From NCBI RefSeq assembly GCF_034120055.1, contig NZ_CP139368.1, positions 1,116,001 through 1,180,000 of the forward strand: DNA of 64,000 bases. Direction: 5' to 3'. Origin of the DNA: Microbacterium rhizosphaerae (GTDB lineage Bacteria > Actinomycetota > Actinomycetes > Actinomycetales > Microbacteriaceae). The translations under genes and the position numbers were made by a program. The notes beneath the pieces are model-generated. The model did no database searches. It was not told where the DNA came from and worked only from the letters and a program-made list of their open reading frames with translations. Within the stretch, counting starts at the first letter, position 1, and each line of letters begins with the position of its first letter. This document shows positions 30,243 to 39,097 of the stretch, one piece after another.

Positions 30243-30656
30243 TCAGCGCCAGGCGAGGGGCAGCAGCTGATTGCGGCTGAGCGGGGCGAGGGGAGTCGCA
30301 TCCACGTCGCCCTCGCCGATCCAGCGCAGCTCGTCGATCTCCGCACCGGCGAGCGCCTCGGGTCCGGGCAGCGTCAGCGCGAACGCGTCCGCGACGACGG
30401 TGTGACCGGGCTCGTCGGCCGCGGCATCCCGGAACATCCCGAGCGGCGTGAACGAGGCGGGATCCGCGACGATCCCCGTCTCTTCGAGCAGTTCACGGAC
30501 GGCGGCCTCGAGCGCCCCCTCCCCGGGATCGGGCTTGCCGCCGGGCTGCTGGAAGACGGCCGTGCCGTGCTTGCGGACGACGAGCGCGCGCCCGGACGGA
30601 TCCGTGACCACGACGGCGCTGACCCGGATCACGCGCTCCGCGGGCGCTGCGCTCAC
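30243..30656 (-). CDS. Nudix hydrolase
   Basis: A 137-residue hydrolase with an intact Nudix box GGKPDPGEGALEAAVREL followed by LEETGI (Gx5Ex7REUxEExGU). Such enzymes cleave nucleoside diphosphates linked to another moiety, often for housecleaning (MutT-like). The substrate is not predictable. The start GTG 30656 overlaps the stop of the upstream FAD-linked oxidase (GTGA), so the two are translationally coupled. The open frame extends further upstream, but only inside the oxidase gene. The N-terminus RVIRVSAVVVTDPSGRALVV is a standard first strand. Confidence 0.87.
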   Translation of the reverse strand: MSAAPAERVIRVSAVVVTDPSGRALVVRKHGTAVFQQPGGKPDPGEGALEAAVRELLEETGIVADPASFTPLGMFRDAAADEPGHTVVADAFALTLPGPEALAGAEIDELRWIGEGDVDATPLAPLSRNQLLPLAWR

Positions 30657-32023
30657 GGGAAGACCTTGCCGGGATTGAGGATGCCCTGGGGGTCGAACAG
30701 GCGCTTGATGTCGCGCTGCAGGCGCCACTGATCGTCGCCGAGCTCGTCCGCGAGCCATCGCTTCTTCAGCACGCCGATGCCGTGCTCTCCGGTGAGCGTT
30801 CCGCCGAGGCGCAGAGCGGCGCGGAAGAGGTCGTCCGCGGCCGCCCAGATCTGATCGGGCACGTCGGTTTCACCGTCGGGGATGATGAAGTTGGGATGCA
30901 GGTTGCCGTCGCCGGCGTGCGCGACCGTGGGGATCGCGATCCCGTACTCGCGCTCGACCCGCGCGATCTCATCGAACATCGCCGGCAGGGCGCTGCGGGG
31001 CACGCTGACGTCCTCGATGAGGGTGCGGCCGAGCGACTCCATGGCGGGATGCATCGACCGGCGGATCGCGAGCAGCCGCTCGCCCTCGGCGGGATCCTGC
31101 GAGACCGCCACCTGACCGCCGGCGTCGCGCAGGACCGCCGCGATCTCGTCCGCTTCGGTCGCCGCGGCCGGGCCGTCCGTCTGGACCGTCAGCTGCGCGG
31201 CCCCGACGGGCGGGGCTGCGAGCCCCAGCAGGGCGTGCACAGCCGCGAGGGACTGCGTATCCATCAGTTCCATGATCGCGGGCTGGATGCCGGCCGCCGT
31301 CACGGCTGCCGAGGCCTGCGCGGCCGAGCGCACGCCGCGGGGGAAGGTCGCCGCGATCGTCCGCGGCGCGCCCGGGACGAGCCGCGTGAGCTTGAGTGTC
31401 GCGCCGACGACGATGCCGAGGATGCCCTCGGACCCGATGAACAGCGACGTGAGATCGAGCCCCGTGACGCCCTTGACCGAGCGATGGCCGACGTGGATCA
31501 GCCTGCCGTCGGCGAGCACGACGTCGAGTGCGAGGACGGCGTCGCGCACGACCCCGTACTTCGCGCACAGAAGCCCCCCGGCGCCCGTGGCGATGTTGCC
31601 GCCGACCGTCGAGATCGCGCGGCTCGCGGGGTCCGGCGCCCACCACAGTCCGTGCGGCGCGAGCGCCTCGTTGAGGTCGCCGTTGAGGATGCCCGGCTCG
31701 ACCACGGCGAGCAGATCGTCGGGGCGGACCTCGAGGATGCGCGTCATCGACCGCAGCGACAGCGCGATCTCGCCGCGCCCCGCGTTCGCTCCTCCCGCGA
31801 GTCCGGTCCCGGCGCCGCGCGGGACGACCGGTGTTCCCGTCGCCGTCGCGATGCGACACACCGCCTGCACGTCGGCGACGGAGGCCGCGTGGACGACGGC
31901 GACGGGCGGGGCGGATGCCGCGTGCCCGGACTTGTCGGCGCGGGCCCCGTCGAGGGCGCCCGGGGTCGTGTCGACGCGCTCGCCGAGCGCGTCGCGGAGC
32001 TGGTCGAGGACGTCGGAGGTCAC
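30653..32023 (-). CDS. FAD-linked oxidase, glycolate/D-lactate dehydrogenase (GlcD) type
   Basis: A 456-residue flavoenzyme of the vanillyl-alcohol-oxidase/GlcD family. The FAD-binding PCMH domain contains VVPRGAGTGLAGGANA and ISTVGGNIATGAGGLLCAKYG. The C-terminal FAD-oxidase cap has PTVAHAGDGNLHPNFI and GTLTGEHGIGVLKKRWL with the conserved His residues. It most likely oxidises D-lactate, glycolate or another 2-hydroxy acid to the 2-keto acid; the exact substrate is not resolved. The start is GTG 32023, preceded by a short gap in which repeat C lies. It is followed by the overlapping Nudix gene. No GlcE/GlcF partners are present. Confidence 0.88.
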   Translation of the reverse strand: MTSDVLDQLRDALGERVDTTPGALDGARADKSGHAASAPPVAVVHAASVADVQAVCRIATATGTPVVPRGAGTGLAGGANAGRGEIALSLRSMTRILEVRPDDLLAVVEPGILNGDLNEALAPHGLWWAPDPASRAISTVGGNIATGAGGLLCAKYGVVRDAVLALDVVLADGRLIHVGHRSVKGVTGLDLTSLFIGSEGILGIVVGATLKLTRLVPGAPRTIAATFPRGVRSAAQASAAVTAAGIQPAIMELMDTQSLAAVHALLGLAAPPVGAAQLTVQTDGPAAATEADEIAAVLRDAGGQVAVSQDPAEGERLLAIRRSMHPAMESLGRTLIEDVSVPRSALPAMFDEIARVEREYGIAIPTVAHAGDGNLHPNFIIPDGETDVPDQIWAAADDLFRAALRLGGTLTGEHGIGVLKKRWLADELGDDQWRLQRDIKRLFDPQGILNPGKVFP

Positions 32024-32048
32024 ACTCTCAGCCTAGAGATGCGTTTCG

Positions 32049-32128
32049 GCGAGCCCTCGCTCCATGACCGAACCCACACTCAGATCACGCGAATCGGCTG
32101 TGGGCTCGGGAAATGGATGAGGGCTCGC
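32049..32128. repeat. Palindromic four-box repeat, copy C
   Basis: An 80-bp imperfect palindrome from GCGAGCCCTC to GAGGGCTCGC. Boxes lie at 32050 (CGAGCCCTCG), 32069 (CGAACCCACA), 32099 (TGTGGGCTCG) and 32118 (TGAGGGCTCG), with the same 19-30-19 spacing as copies A and B. It fills the gap between the DeoR stop and the FAD-oxidase start, both on the minus strand. Confidence 0.75.
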
Positions 32129-32144
32129 GAGAGGTGCGCACGGG

Positions 32145-32933
32145 TCACTCCGCGACCCGGACGTCGTAGCCGCGCTCGACGAGCTCCGCGCGCTGTTCCG
32201 GGGTGATGCCGGCATCGGTGAGGACGATCGGGAACCGCTCCGGGCCGCCCATCACGGCGAACGCGGTGCGGCCGATCTTGCTCGAATCGGCGACGATGAC
32301 CGCCTGCCGGGCGCGCGCGGCCATCAGCCTATTGGCCGCGGCCTCGCGCTCGTCGTGCGTGGTGGCGCCGACCTCCGCGTCGATGCCGTTGACGCCGATG
32401 AACGCCACGTCGATCGTGAGGCCGCGCAGCACCTGCTCCGCGTATCCGCCGACGAGCTCGTAGGAGCGGGCGTTGAGCACGCCGCCCGTGACCACGATCT
32501 TGAGGGAGGGACGGGTCGCCAGCTGCGCGGCGATGTTGACCGAGTTCGTGACGACCGTGAACGCGTGGAGCGCGGCGGCGGGCGCAGCATCCGTCCGCAT
32601 CGCGAGGGCCGCCGCGATCGCGGTCGTCGTCGTGCCACCGGTGAGTCCGACGACCGACCCGGTCGGGATCATCTGCGCGGCCATGCGGGCGATCCGCTGC
32701 TTCTCCGCGGTGCGCTGGTGGTTCTTGTACCGCAGGGGCAGCTCGTAGGCGACGCTCAGCGGCGCAGCACCGCCGCGGGTGCGGGTGAGCAGCCGCTGCT
32801 CGGCGAGGGCGTCCAGGTCTCGACGCGCGGTCGCGGCCGAGACGCCCAGGGTGTCGACGAGCTCGTCGACCTCGACGCCGTCCGAGGCGGCCAGCAGCTC
32901 GATGATCGCCGCGAGTCGCTCGGCACGCTTCAT
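32145..32933 (-). CDS. DeoR/GlpR-family transcriptional repressor
   Basis: A 262-residue regulator. The N-terminal DeoR helix-turn-helix is ERLAAIIELLAASDG...VDELVDTLGVSAATARRDLDAL (residues ~5-50). The C-terminal sugar-phosphate-sensing DeoRC domain includes VGLTGGTTTTAIAAAL, VVTNSVNIAAQL, VVTGGVLNARSYELVG and VADSSKIGRTAFAV. It is the last gene of a five-gene minus-strand operon (SIS isomerase, ROK kinase, PfkB kinase, aldolase, DeoR). Its start ATG overlaps the aldolase stop (ATGA). It likely represses this operon and the divergent ABC transporter through the palindrome at 36667, responding to a phosphorylated intermediate. The inducer is inferred. Confidence 0.9.
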   Translation of the reverse strand: MKRAERLAAIIELLAASDGVEVDELVDTLGVSAATARRDLDALAEQRLLTRTRGGAAPLSVAYELPLRYKNHQRTAEKQRIARMAAQMIPTGSVVGLTGGTTTTAIAAALAMRTDAAPAAALHAFTVVTNSVNIAAQLATRPSLKIVVTGGVLNARSYELVGGYAEQVLRGLTIDVAFIGVNGIDAEVGATTHDEREAAANRLMAARARQAVIVADSSKIGRTAFAVMGGPERFPIVLTDAGITPEQRAELVERGYDVRVAE

Positions 32934-33790
32934 GAGGCGACCCGCAGCGCGTCGGTCTGGAGCGCGAACAGGCGCAGCATCCGTTCCGCCTCGGCCGCCA
33001 CGGCGGCCCGCCCGGCGGACACGTACCTGCGCGAGTCGACCATCGTCGGGTCCCCGTCGAGGGAGGACCGGATGGCGCGGGTGAAGAAGCCGTTCAGGTG
33101 CGTCGACACATTGATCTTCGTCATGCCGGCGCGGATCGCGGCCGCCAGGACGTCATCGGGGACTCCGGATGAGCCGTGCAGCACGAGCGGGACGTCGAGG
33201 GCGGCGCGCAGGCGCGCGATGCGCTCGAGATCGAGGTGGGCGGTGCGGCTCGTCATGGCGTGCGATGATCCCACGGCGACGGCCAGGGCGTCCACTCCCG
33301 TCGCAGCCACGAAGTCGCGGGCCTCGTCCGGGTCCGTGCGCACACCGGGCGCATGGGCGCCGTCCTTGCCGCCGATCTCGCCGAGCTCGCCCTCCACCGA
33401 GACGCCGGCCGCATGGGCGGCGGCCACGACGCGGGCGGTCGCACGTACGTTCTCCTGATAGGGGAGTGTCGAGGCGTCGAACATGACCGAGCCGAAGCCG
33501 AGTGCGATCGCATCGGCGACGAGCTCTTCGCGCTCGGCGTGGTCGAGGTGCACCGCGACCGGGACGGTCGACGCGTCGGCGATCGCGAGGGTCGCCGCAC
33601 CGATCGGCGCCAGAGCGCCATGGTAGTCCGCGCAGTTCTGCGAGATCTGGAGGATGACGGGCAGGCCCGCCGTCTCCGCACCGCGGACGAGCGCCTCGGC
33701 CGTCTCGAGGTGGATCACGTTGAACGCGCCGATCGCGGTACCGCGGTCGGCGGCGTCGGCGACGAGGTCGCGGGCGTGGGCGAGGGTCAT
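32930..33790 (-). CDS. Class II ketose-bisphosphate aldolase (tagatose/fructose-1,6-bisphosphate type)
   Basis: A 286-residue zinc aldolase of the GatY/KbaY/Fba family. The substrate-binding region is IGAFNVIHLETAEAL, the metal ligands lie in VAVHLDHAEREELV, and further elements are VMFDASTLPYQENV, VEGELGEIGGKDG, VAVGSSHAM and LVLHGSSGVPDDVL, with the phosphate-site TKINVSTHL. It would cleave a ketose-bisphosphate to dihydroxyacetone phosphate and glyceraldehyde-3-phosphate. Placement after a PfkB kinase and a SIS isomerase suggests the tagatose-bisphosphate branch of galactosamine-type degradation, though fructose-bisphosphate is equally compatible. It overlaps PfkB by 4 bp at the start and DeoR at the end. 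Confidence 0.88.
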   Translation of the reverse strand: MTLAHARDLVADAADRGTAIGAFNVIHLETAEALVRGAETAGLPVILQISQNCADYHGALAPIGAATLAIADASTVPVAVHLDHAEREELVADAIALGFGSVMFDASTLPYQENVRATARVVAAAHAAGVSVEGELGEIGGKDGAHAPGVRTDPDEARDFVAATGVDALAVAVGSSHAMTSRTAHLDLERIARLRAALDVPLVLHGSSGVPDDVLAAAIRAGMTKINVSTHLNGFFTRAIRSSLDGDPTMVDSRRYVSAGRAAVAAEAERMLRLFALQTDALRVAS

Positions 33791-34755
33791 CGGGCCTCCG
33801 TCATCGGAAATGTCTTCGAGAGTGGGAACACGTCGATGCGCTGGGCGAACTCGACGTGTGCGGGTGAGATCTCGCCGGCGACGGGCTCCAGGACCGCCGC
33901 GGCGGACCACGCGACCGCCGCGCGCAGGAGCGACGCCGGGTCGTGGACCCCGCATGCCAGGAGGACGGATGCGGCGGCCACCGCCGCATCCCCCGCTCCC
34001 GTCGGGTTGCCCGCGAGCACCTCGGGCAGACGTGCATGCAGCGGTTCGGTGTCCGCCGTCACCGCGAGCATGCCGCCCGCGCCGAGCGAGAGCAGGACGA
34101 GTCGAGTGCCGTGTTCGAGCAGCGTGCGGGCGGCGGCGACCGGGTCGTCGATGCCGGTCGCCTCGACCAGCTCGGCACGATTGGGCTTCAGCACGGTGGC
34201 ACCGGCCCGGGCGGCGGCGAGCAGCGGCGCTCCGGAGGTGTCGACGATCGAGGGGATGCCGCGCGACGCCGCGATGCCGACCAGCTCGGGCACGACCGCG
34301 TCGGGAGCGCCCGGCGGCAGGCTGCCGGAGACGACCAGGACGGCTGCGGCGGCAGCCGCATCCGTCGTCGCAGCCACAAGTGCGAGCCACGCGGCGGCGC
34401 CCGGATCGGAGCCGCGCTCATTGAGGACGGTCGCGTCGCCGGTCGCCGCATCCACGATCGCGACGCTGCGCCGCGTCGGCGGATCGACCGGGACGAGCAC
34501 GTGCGGGATGCCGCTCGCCGCGAGCTCGGCGGCGAACTCCGCGCCGGTGGACCCCCCGCACGTCGTGACGGCCACGACATCGGCACCCTGCTGCGCCGCA
34601 ACCCGGGCGACGTTCAGGCCTTTGCCGCCTGCGCGCACGCGTGCCGGGCCCACCCGGTGACTCTCGCCCACCGAGAGGCCGTCGACGTGCCAGGTCATGT
34701 CGAGCGCCGGGTTCGGGGTCACGGCGACGATCCGTCCCGTCTGCGCGCGGCTCAT
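33787..34755 (-). CDS. PfkB-family kinase, 1-phosphofructokinase/tagatose-6-phosphate kinase type
   Basis: A 322-residue ribokinase-fold enzyme of the FruK/LacC branch: N-terminal VAVTPNPALDMTWHVDGL, GGKGLNVARVAAQQGADV, and the C-terminal anion-hole/catalytic motif GNPTGAGDAAVAA containing the catalytic Asp. It would phosphorylate a sugar phosphate (tagatose-6-P or fructose-1-P) to give the bisphosphate used by the adjacent aldolase. ATG 34755 overlaps the ROK kinase stop and its own stop overlaps the aldolase start, making a tightly coupled block. Substrate choice rests on the neighbouring SIS isomerase and is tentative. Confidence 0.87.
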   Translation of the reverse strand: MSRAQTGRIVAVTPNPALDMTWHVDGLSVGESHRVGPARVRAGGKGLNVARVAAQQGADVVAVTTCGGSTGAEFAAELAASGIPHVLVPVDPPTRRSVAIVDAATGDATVLNERGSDPGAAAWLALVAATTDAAAAAAVLVVSGSLPPGAPDAVVPELVGIAASRGIPSIVDTSGAPLLAAARAGATVLKPNRAELVEATGIDDPVAAARTLLEHGTRLVLLSLGAGGMLAVTADTEPLHARLPEVLAGNPTGAGDAAVAAASVLLACGVHDPASLLRAAVAWSAAAVLEPVAGEISPAHVEFAQRIDVFPLSKTFPMTEAR

Positions 34756-35687
34756 GCGGCGGCATCCGTTCGCTCGCGGGCGATGATCGCGGCTCCCAGG
34801 AGCCCGGCGTCCTCGCCGAGCTGGGCCGGCAGCAGCTGCGGTCGGCGGTGGAAGCTCAGGCGCGCGTCCAGGCGCGTGCGCAGCGGCTCGAACAGTGCAT
34901 CGCCGGCACGCGAGAGGCCGCCGCCGATGACGACGGCCTGCGGCGCGAGCATCGCCGTCAGCTGAGCGAGCGCGAGCACGAGGGCATCGATGGCGGCATC
35001 GACGACGGCGGTCGCGACGGTGTCTCCGGCCGCGGCGCGGGCGAAGACCGCGCGGGCGCCGTCGGTGGTGTGACCGGAGAGCTCGGTGTAGCGGCGGGCG
35101 ATGGCGCCGGCCGAGGCGACGGTCTCCAGGCACCCGTAGGCCCCGCACGGGCACTCCGATCCGCCGGCGACGGGGGAGTGGCCGATCTCACCCGCGTAGC
35201 CACCGGCGGGATGCAGCCGGCCGTCCACGATGAGCGAGCCCGCGATGCCCGTCCCGATCACCATGACGAAGACGTCGTCGAACGCGCGGGCTCCGCCCAT
35301 GAGGTGCTCGGCCCATGCGGCAGCCCGCACATCGTGGTCGAATGCGACCGGCATGCCGAGCGCGTCCGCGGCGAGCTCGCGGATCGGCGCGTCGTGCCAT
35401 CCCAGATTGCTCGCGTAGACCCCGATGCCGCGCGTCGAATCCACGATGCCCGGCACGATGACGCCCGCCGCGGTCGGGGTCGTGCGGGGAAAGCGCGATG
35501 TGAGCTCGGCGGCGAGCTCGGCGAGGCGCGCGGTCAGCGCGACAGGGGTCTCGGAGCCGGCGAGGGGAGTCGGTGTGCGCTCGACGCCGAGAGCGTGGCC
35601 GCCGGCGTCGAACAGGGCGGACTTGATGTCGGTCCCGCCGACGTCGAACGCGAGGATCGGCCGGCCGTCGCCGAGCGAGAGAGTCAT
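34752..35687 (-). CDS. ROK-family sugar kinase
   Basis: A 311-residue kinase with ATP-binding LAFDVGGTDIKSALFD, GVIVPGIVD, the sugar-binding AGEIGHSPVAG and the zinc motif CPCGAYGCLETV, plus VVIGGGLSRAGDAL near the C-terminus. All catalytic features are intact. It lies between the SIS isomerase and PfkB kinase with 4-bp overlaps on both sides and probably phosphorylates the hexose or N-acetylhexosamine imported by the divergent ABC transporter. It is the second catalytic ROK kinase in the region, besides the one next to nagB, suggesting a different sugar. The start ATG 35687 was chosen by the overlap and family N-terminus. Confidence 0.87.
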   Translation of the reverse strand: MTLSLGDGRPILAFDVGGTDIKSALFDAGGHALGVERTPTPLAGSETPVALTARLAELAAELTSRFPRTTPTAAGVIVPGIVDSTRGIGVYASNLGWHDAPIRELAADALGMPVAFDHDVRAAAWAEHLMGGARAFDDVFVMVIGTGIAGSLIVDGRLHPAGGYAGEIGHSPVAGGSECPCGAYGCLETVASAGAIARRYTELSGHTTDGARAVFARAAAGDTVATAVVDAAIDALVLALAQLTAMLAPQAVVIGGGLSRAGDALFEPLRTRLDARLSFHRRPQLLPAQLGEDAGLLGAAIIARERTDAAA

Positions 35688-36595
35688 GGTTCGAGAATGA
35701 CAGAACGGGTGAGCGAGCGGGGCTCGTCGGGGTTCAGGCCCTTGGCGCGGGCGCGCTCGAGTGCGACGCGCTGTGCACGCACGAGTTCGGCGAGCGGATG
35801 CAGCGACCCCTGCTCGAATCGTGCCCCGGTCGCCGCGACCTGCTGTGCGAGGCCCTCGGGCGCGTCGCCGAACTGCCAGGTGACGCGGCCGGGCGCGGCG
35901 ATCGAGATGGGCCCGTGGCGGTACTCCATCGCGGGGTACGACTCGGTCCAGGACTGGGATGCCTCGCGCATCTTCAGCGCCGCTTCGTGGGCGAGGCCCA
36001 CCGTCCAGCCCTGCCCGAGGAACGTGTACTGCTCGGCGCCGACGAGCTCCGGGTCGAGCTCCTCGGCGATGGCTCGCTCGGCATCCGCGATCGCGGGCGC
36101 GAGGTCGACGCCGAGCGAGGAGAGCATCAGGGCGAGGGCCGTGGTCGCGAAGCGCGTCTGCACCACCGACTGCTCGTCGGCGAAGGGCAGGAGGAGCGGC
36201 CTGTCGACGGCGGAGACCAGTGGGGACGAGGCATCCCCCACGATGCCGATGGTCGACACGCGGCCGGTGAGGCGATCGGCGAGCTCGAGGATCTCGGTCG
36301 TCGTGCCCGAGCGCGACAGCAGCACGACGTCGTCGTAATGCCGGTCGACGACGAAGGCCTCGGATGCGGCGAACGCGTCGGTCTCGCCGAGGCCGAGGGA
36401 CTCGCGGGCCGCGGCGTAGGACTGGCCCATGAACCACGAGGTGCCGCATCCGACGATCGCGACCCGGCGGCCGGCGGCCGGCATGCCGGCGCGCACGGCG
36501 TCGAGGCCGGCGACCCGCGCCCACGTCTCGGGCTGCGAGGCGAGCTCTCGCGCCATGTGCTCGGCGATACGGCCGGTGGGGTCCTGTTCGATCAC
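35684..36595 (-). CDS. SIS-domain sugar isomerase/deaminase (AgaS/GlmS-isomerase-like)
   Basis: A 303-residue protein with two SIS domains: VAIVGCGTSWFMGQSYAAA and LLSRSGTTTEILELAD in the first, and AALKMREASQSWTESYPAME followed by YRHGP in the second. The last is the signature of the GlmS isomerase/AgaS group. By family it would isomerise or deaminate an amino-sugar 6-phosphate, for example galactosamine-6-P to tagatose-6-P, feeding PfkB and the aldolase. The start was set at GTG 36595, because ACAGGAGCAGCC precedes it. An in-frame ATG 13 codons upstream lacks such a site. It is first gene of the minus-strand operon and divergent from an ABC transporter. Confidence 0.82.
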   Translation of the reverse strand: MIEQDPTGRIAEHMARELASQPETWARVAGLDAVRAGMPAAGRRVAIVGCGTSWFMGQSYAAARESLGLGETDAFAASEAFVVDRHYDDVVLLSRSGTTTEILELADRLTGRVSTIGIVGDASSPLVSAVDRPLLLPFADEQSVVQTRFATTALALMLSSLGVDLAPAIADAERAIAEELDPELVGAEQYTFLGQGWTVGLAHEAALKMREASQSWTESYPAMEYRHGPISIAAPGRVTWQFGDAPEGLAQQVAATGARFEQGSLHPLAELVRAQRVALERARAKGLNPDEPRSLTRSVILEP

Positions 36596-36604
36596 GGCTG
36601 CTCC

Positions 36605-36617
36605 TGTTTGCTCGTAG
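36605..36617. promoter_or_regulatory. ROK-type half-site upstream of the SIS operon
   Basis: TGTTTGCTCGTAG matches the left arm of the palindrome over the ROK repressor start at 23825 (TGTTTGTTCGTAA) at all but two positions. It lies just upstream of the SIS gene start. Function as a regulator site is inferred from the match. Confidence 0.35.
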
Positions 36618-36653
36618 TTTGCAGGAATGAGCATAGCGCATGATCTAAAGTGC

Positions 36654-36690
36654 TTGTAACGCCGATTTTCAATCAGTATCCTGATCGAAA
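36654..36690 (+). promoter_or_regulatory. Promoter of the second sugar ABC operon with overlapping DeoR-type palindrome
   Basis: TTGTAA (36654-36659) and TATCCT (36677-36682) are spaced 17 bp, a good sigma-70-type promoter pointing right. An inverted repeat, TTTCAATCAG - 4 bp - CTGATCGAAA (36667-36690, 9 of 10 positions paired), straddles the -10. The TTTC...GAAA form is typical for DeoR-family operators, and a DeoR gene closes the divergent operon. Binding would block this promoter and perhaps the divergent one. Confidence 0.55.
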
Positions 36691-36834
36691 TATGCGCCGG
36701 CCATGAGAGCTTGGCAATATGCTCAGAGTCCTAACAAAAGGGACTATAGGCGACGAAGCCGAGGAACTGCACCCGCAGCCCGAGCGATGCCGCCCGAGCA
36801 CCACCCTTTGCACGAGACAGTGAGGATGCAGCAC

Positions 36835-38079
36835 ATGAAGAAGACCCACCTGCTGGGAGGCGCCGCGATCGCGGCGACTGCAGCGCTCGCGCTCACCGGG
36901 TGCGGGTACGGCGGCGGATCGTCCGGCAATGCGTCCGGCGGCGCCACCACGCTCAACATGCTCGTCCCGAGCTACTCGGACAAGACGCAGCAGAACTGGC
37001 AGACCGTGATCAAGGGCTTCGAGAAGAAGTACCCCGACATCACCGTCAAGCTCCAGGTCGAGTCGTGGGACAACCTGCAGACGGTGATCACCACCAAGAT
37101 CCAGGGCGGCCAGACGCCGGACATCTACAACGGCGGTCCCTTCGTGGGCTTCGCCTCCGACGACCTGCTGTACAAGGCGAGCGACGTCGTCTCGAACGGC
37201 ACGATGTCGGACTTCCAGGATGCCTTCGTCAAGAACGAGGAGTACAAGGGCACCGCCTACGCGCTGCCGTTCATCGCCTCCGCCCGTGCGCTGTTCGTCA
37301 ACAACGACCTGCTGAAGCAGGCCGGCGTCTCGACGCCGCCCAAGACGTGGGACGAGGAGCTGGACGCCGCGGTCAAGATCTCGAAGCTCGGCAACGGAGT
37401 CGCCGGCTACGGCATGCCCCTGGGCTCGGAGGAGGCTCAGGCGGAGGCGGCCGTGTGGCTGTGGGGCGGCGGCGGCACGTTCGGCAACGCCGACAAGATC
37501 ACGGTCAGCGACCCGTCCAACCTGCCCGGCGGCGACCAGATCAAGAAGATGATCGACGCCGGCGCGACGGAGAAGGACCCCGGCTCGACGAACCGCACCC
37601 CGCTGCTCGACATCTTCATCCAGGGCAAGATCGGGATGCAGGTGGGCCTGCCGCCGACCGTCGGCCAGATCAAGGAGAAGAACCCCTCCCTGAACTACTC
37701 GATCGTCCCGATCCCCACGAAGGACGGCAGTGCCATGACGCTCGGCGTCGAAGACCAGCTGATGGCCTTCAAGACGAAGACGGACAAGAAGGCCGCCATC
37801 CAGAAGTTCTTCGACTACTTCTACTCCAAGGACGTCTACGTGCCGTGGGTGAAGTCGGAGGGCTTCCTGCCGGTCACCAAGTCCGGAGCGACGGCGCTCG
37901 ACAACGAGCCCGACCTGAAGCCGTTCCTCGAGGTGCTGCCGAGCGCGAAGTTCTACCCGTCGACGAACCCCAAGTGGGACGCCACGGATGCCGCGTTCAA
38001 GTCCCTGTTCGGCCAGATTCAGACCAAGCCGGCCACGGACGTCCTGGACGAGATCCAGGCCGCGGCGGACAAGGGCTGA
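36835..38079 (+). CDS. Sugar ABC transporter, lipoprotein substrate-binding protein
   Basis: A 414-residue family-1 solute-binding protein. ATG 36835 (MKKTHLLGG) is preferred because GTGAGG is at 9 bp; another ATG three codons upstream abuts that sequence. The signal peptide ends with lipobox LTGC (Cys ~24), then a Gly/Ser linker and the mature fold starting TTLNMLVPSYSDKTQQNW. The ligand is unknown; the divergent SIS-kinase-aldolase operon suggests an amino sugar or a hexosamine-containing oligosaccharide. It differs clearly from the DasA-like protein at 25121. The leader RNA is about 145 nt long. Two permeases follow; no ATPase gene is present. Confidence 0.87.
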   Translation: MKKTHLLGGAAIAATAALALTGCGYGGGSSGNASGGATTLNMLVPSYSDKTQQNWQTVIKGFEKKYPDITVKLQVESWDNLQTVITTKIQGGQTPDIYNGGPFVGFASDDLLYKASDVVSNGTMSDFQDAFVKNEEYKGTAYALPFIASARALFVNNDLLKQAGVSTPPKTWDEELDAAVKISKLGNGVAGYGMPLGSEEAQAEAAVWLWGGGGTFGNADKITVSDPSNLPGGDQIKKMIDAGATEKDPGSTNRTPLLDIFIQGKIGMQVGLPPTVGQIKEKNPSLNYSIVPIPTKDGSAMTLGVEDQLMAFKTKTDKKAAIQKFFDYFYSKDVYVPWVKSEGFLPVTKSGATALDNEPDLKPFLEVLPSAKFYPSTNPKWDATDAAFKSLFGQIQTKPATDVLDEIQAAADKG

Positions 38080-38107
38080 CACCCCGGAAAGGTTCGGTGA
38101 CACGCGC

Positions 38108-39094
38108 ATGAGCACCTCCACCGAGACGTCGCCGAACCAGGCGGGGGCGGCCACCGGCCGCCCCCGCTCCGGCAAGGCCGCTGCATCCGACTCCGTCGGC
38201 CGCGTCCGCAAGCCGGGCGGGCGCGACCTCGTCGCGGCCCTGCCGTGGCTCGCCCCGGCCCTGATCCTCATCTTCGGCGTCGTGTTCTTCCCCGCCGGGG
38301 TCATGTTCTTCAACTCCACGCGGCGCATCGACATCGCCGGCATCGACAAGGGCTCCGTGGGCTTCGACAACTACGTCGAGGTCTTCACGTTCCCCTCCTT
38401 CTGGCCGATCTTCCTGCGCACCATCGTGTGGGTCGTGGTCGTCGTGGGTGTCACGGTCGTGCTCTCGCTGGGACTCGCGCAGATCCTCAACAAGGCGTTC
38501 CCCGGCCGTCGCTTCGTCCGGATGATCGTCATCATCCCGTGGGCCGCATCCGTCGTCATGACGACGATGGTCGTGTTCTACGGCCTCGAGCCGTACTTCG
38601 GGATCATCAACAAGCTCCTCTACGACATCGGGCTCATCGCAGACCCGGAGGGCTTCGGCTGGACGAGGAACGCGACGACGGCCTTCGCGTGGTCGATCGT
38701 GGTCGCCGTCTTCGTGTCGCTGCCGTTCACGACGTACACGATCCTGGCGGGGCTCGCGACGGTGCCGACGGAGACGCTCGAGGCCGCCAGGGTGGACGGT
38801 GCGAGCCCGGCGCGCACGTACTTCACGGTCGTGCTGCCGCAGCTGCGGGCGGCGCTGGCGGTCGCCATCCTGATCAACATCATCAACGTCTTCAACTCGC
38901 TGCCGATCCTGCGGGTGATGACCGGCTCGATACCGGGATACGACGCCGACACGTTCATGACCCTCATCTTCAAGTACATCCAGAATCAGCATCGCGTCGA
39001 TGTGGCGAGCGCCCTGTCGGTCGTCGCCTTCCTGATCGTGATCGGCATCGTCGCGCTGTACGTGAAGATCGTCAAGCCGATGCAGGAGGCCTGA
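38108..39094 (+). CDS. Sugar ABC transporter permease (MalF type)
   Basis: A 328-residue permease with six predicted helices after a ~45-residue polar N-terminus (first helix LPWLAPALILIFGVVFF). The EAA loop is LEAARVDGASPARTYFTVVL, about residues 223-242. It follows the substrate-binding protein by 28 bp and precedes the second permease by 3 bp. Likely forms the membrane channel for the same sugar and is energised by a shared ATPase elsewhere in the genome. Confidence 0.92.
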   Translation: MSTSTETSPNQAGAATGRPRSGKAAASDSVGRVRKPGGRDLVAALPWLAPALILIFGVVFFPAGVMFFNSTRRIDIAGIDKGSVGFDNYVEVFTFPSFWPIFLRTIVWVVVVVGVTVVLSLGLAQILNKAFPGRRFVRMIVIIPWAASVVMTTMVVFYGLEPYFGIINKLLYDIGLIADPEGFGWTRNATTAFAWSIVVAVFVSLPFTTYTILAGLATVPTETLEAARVDGASPARTYFTVVLPQLRAALAVAILINIINVFNSLPILRVMTGSIPGYDADTFMTLIFKYIQNQHRVDVASALSVVAFLIVIGIVALYVKIVKPMQEA

Positions 39095-39097
39095 GCG

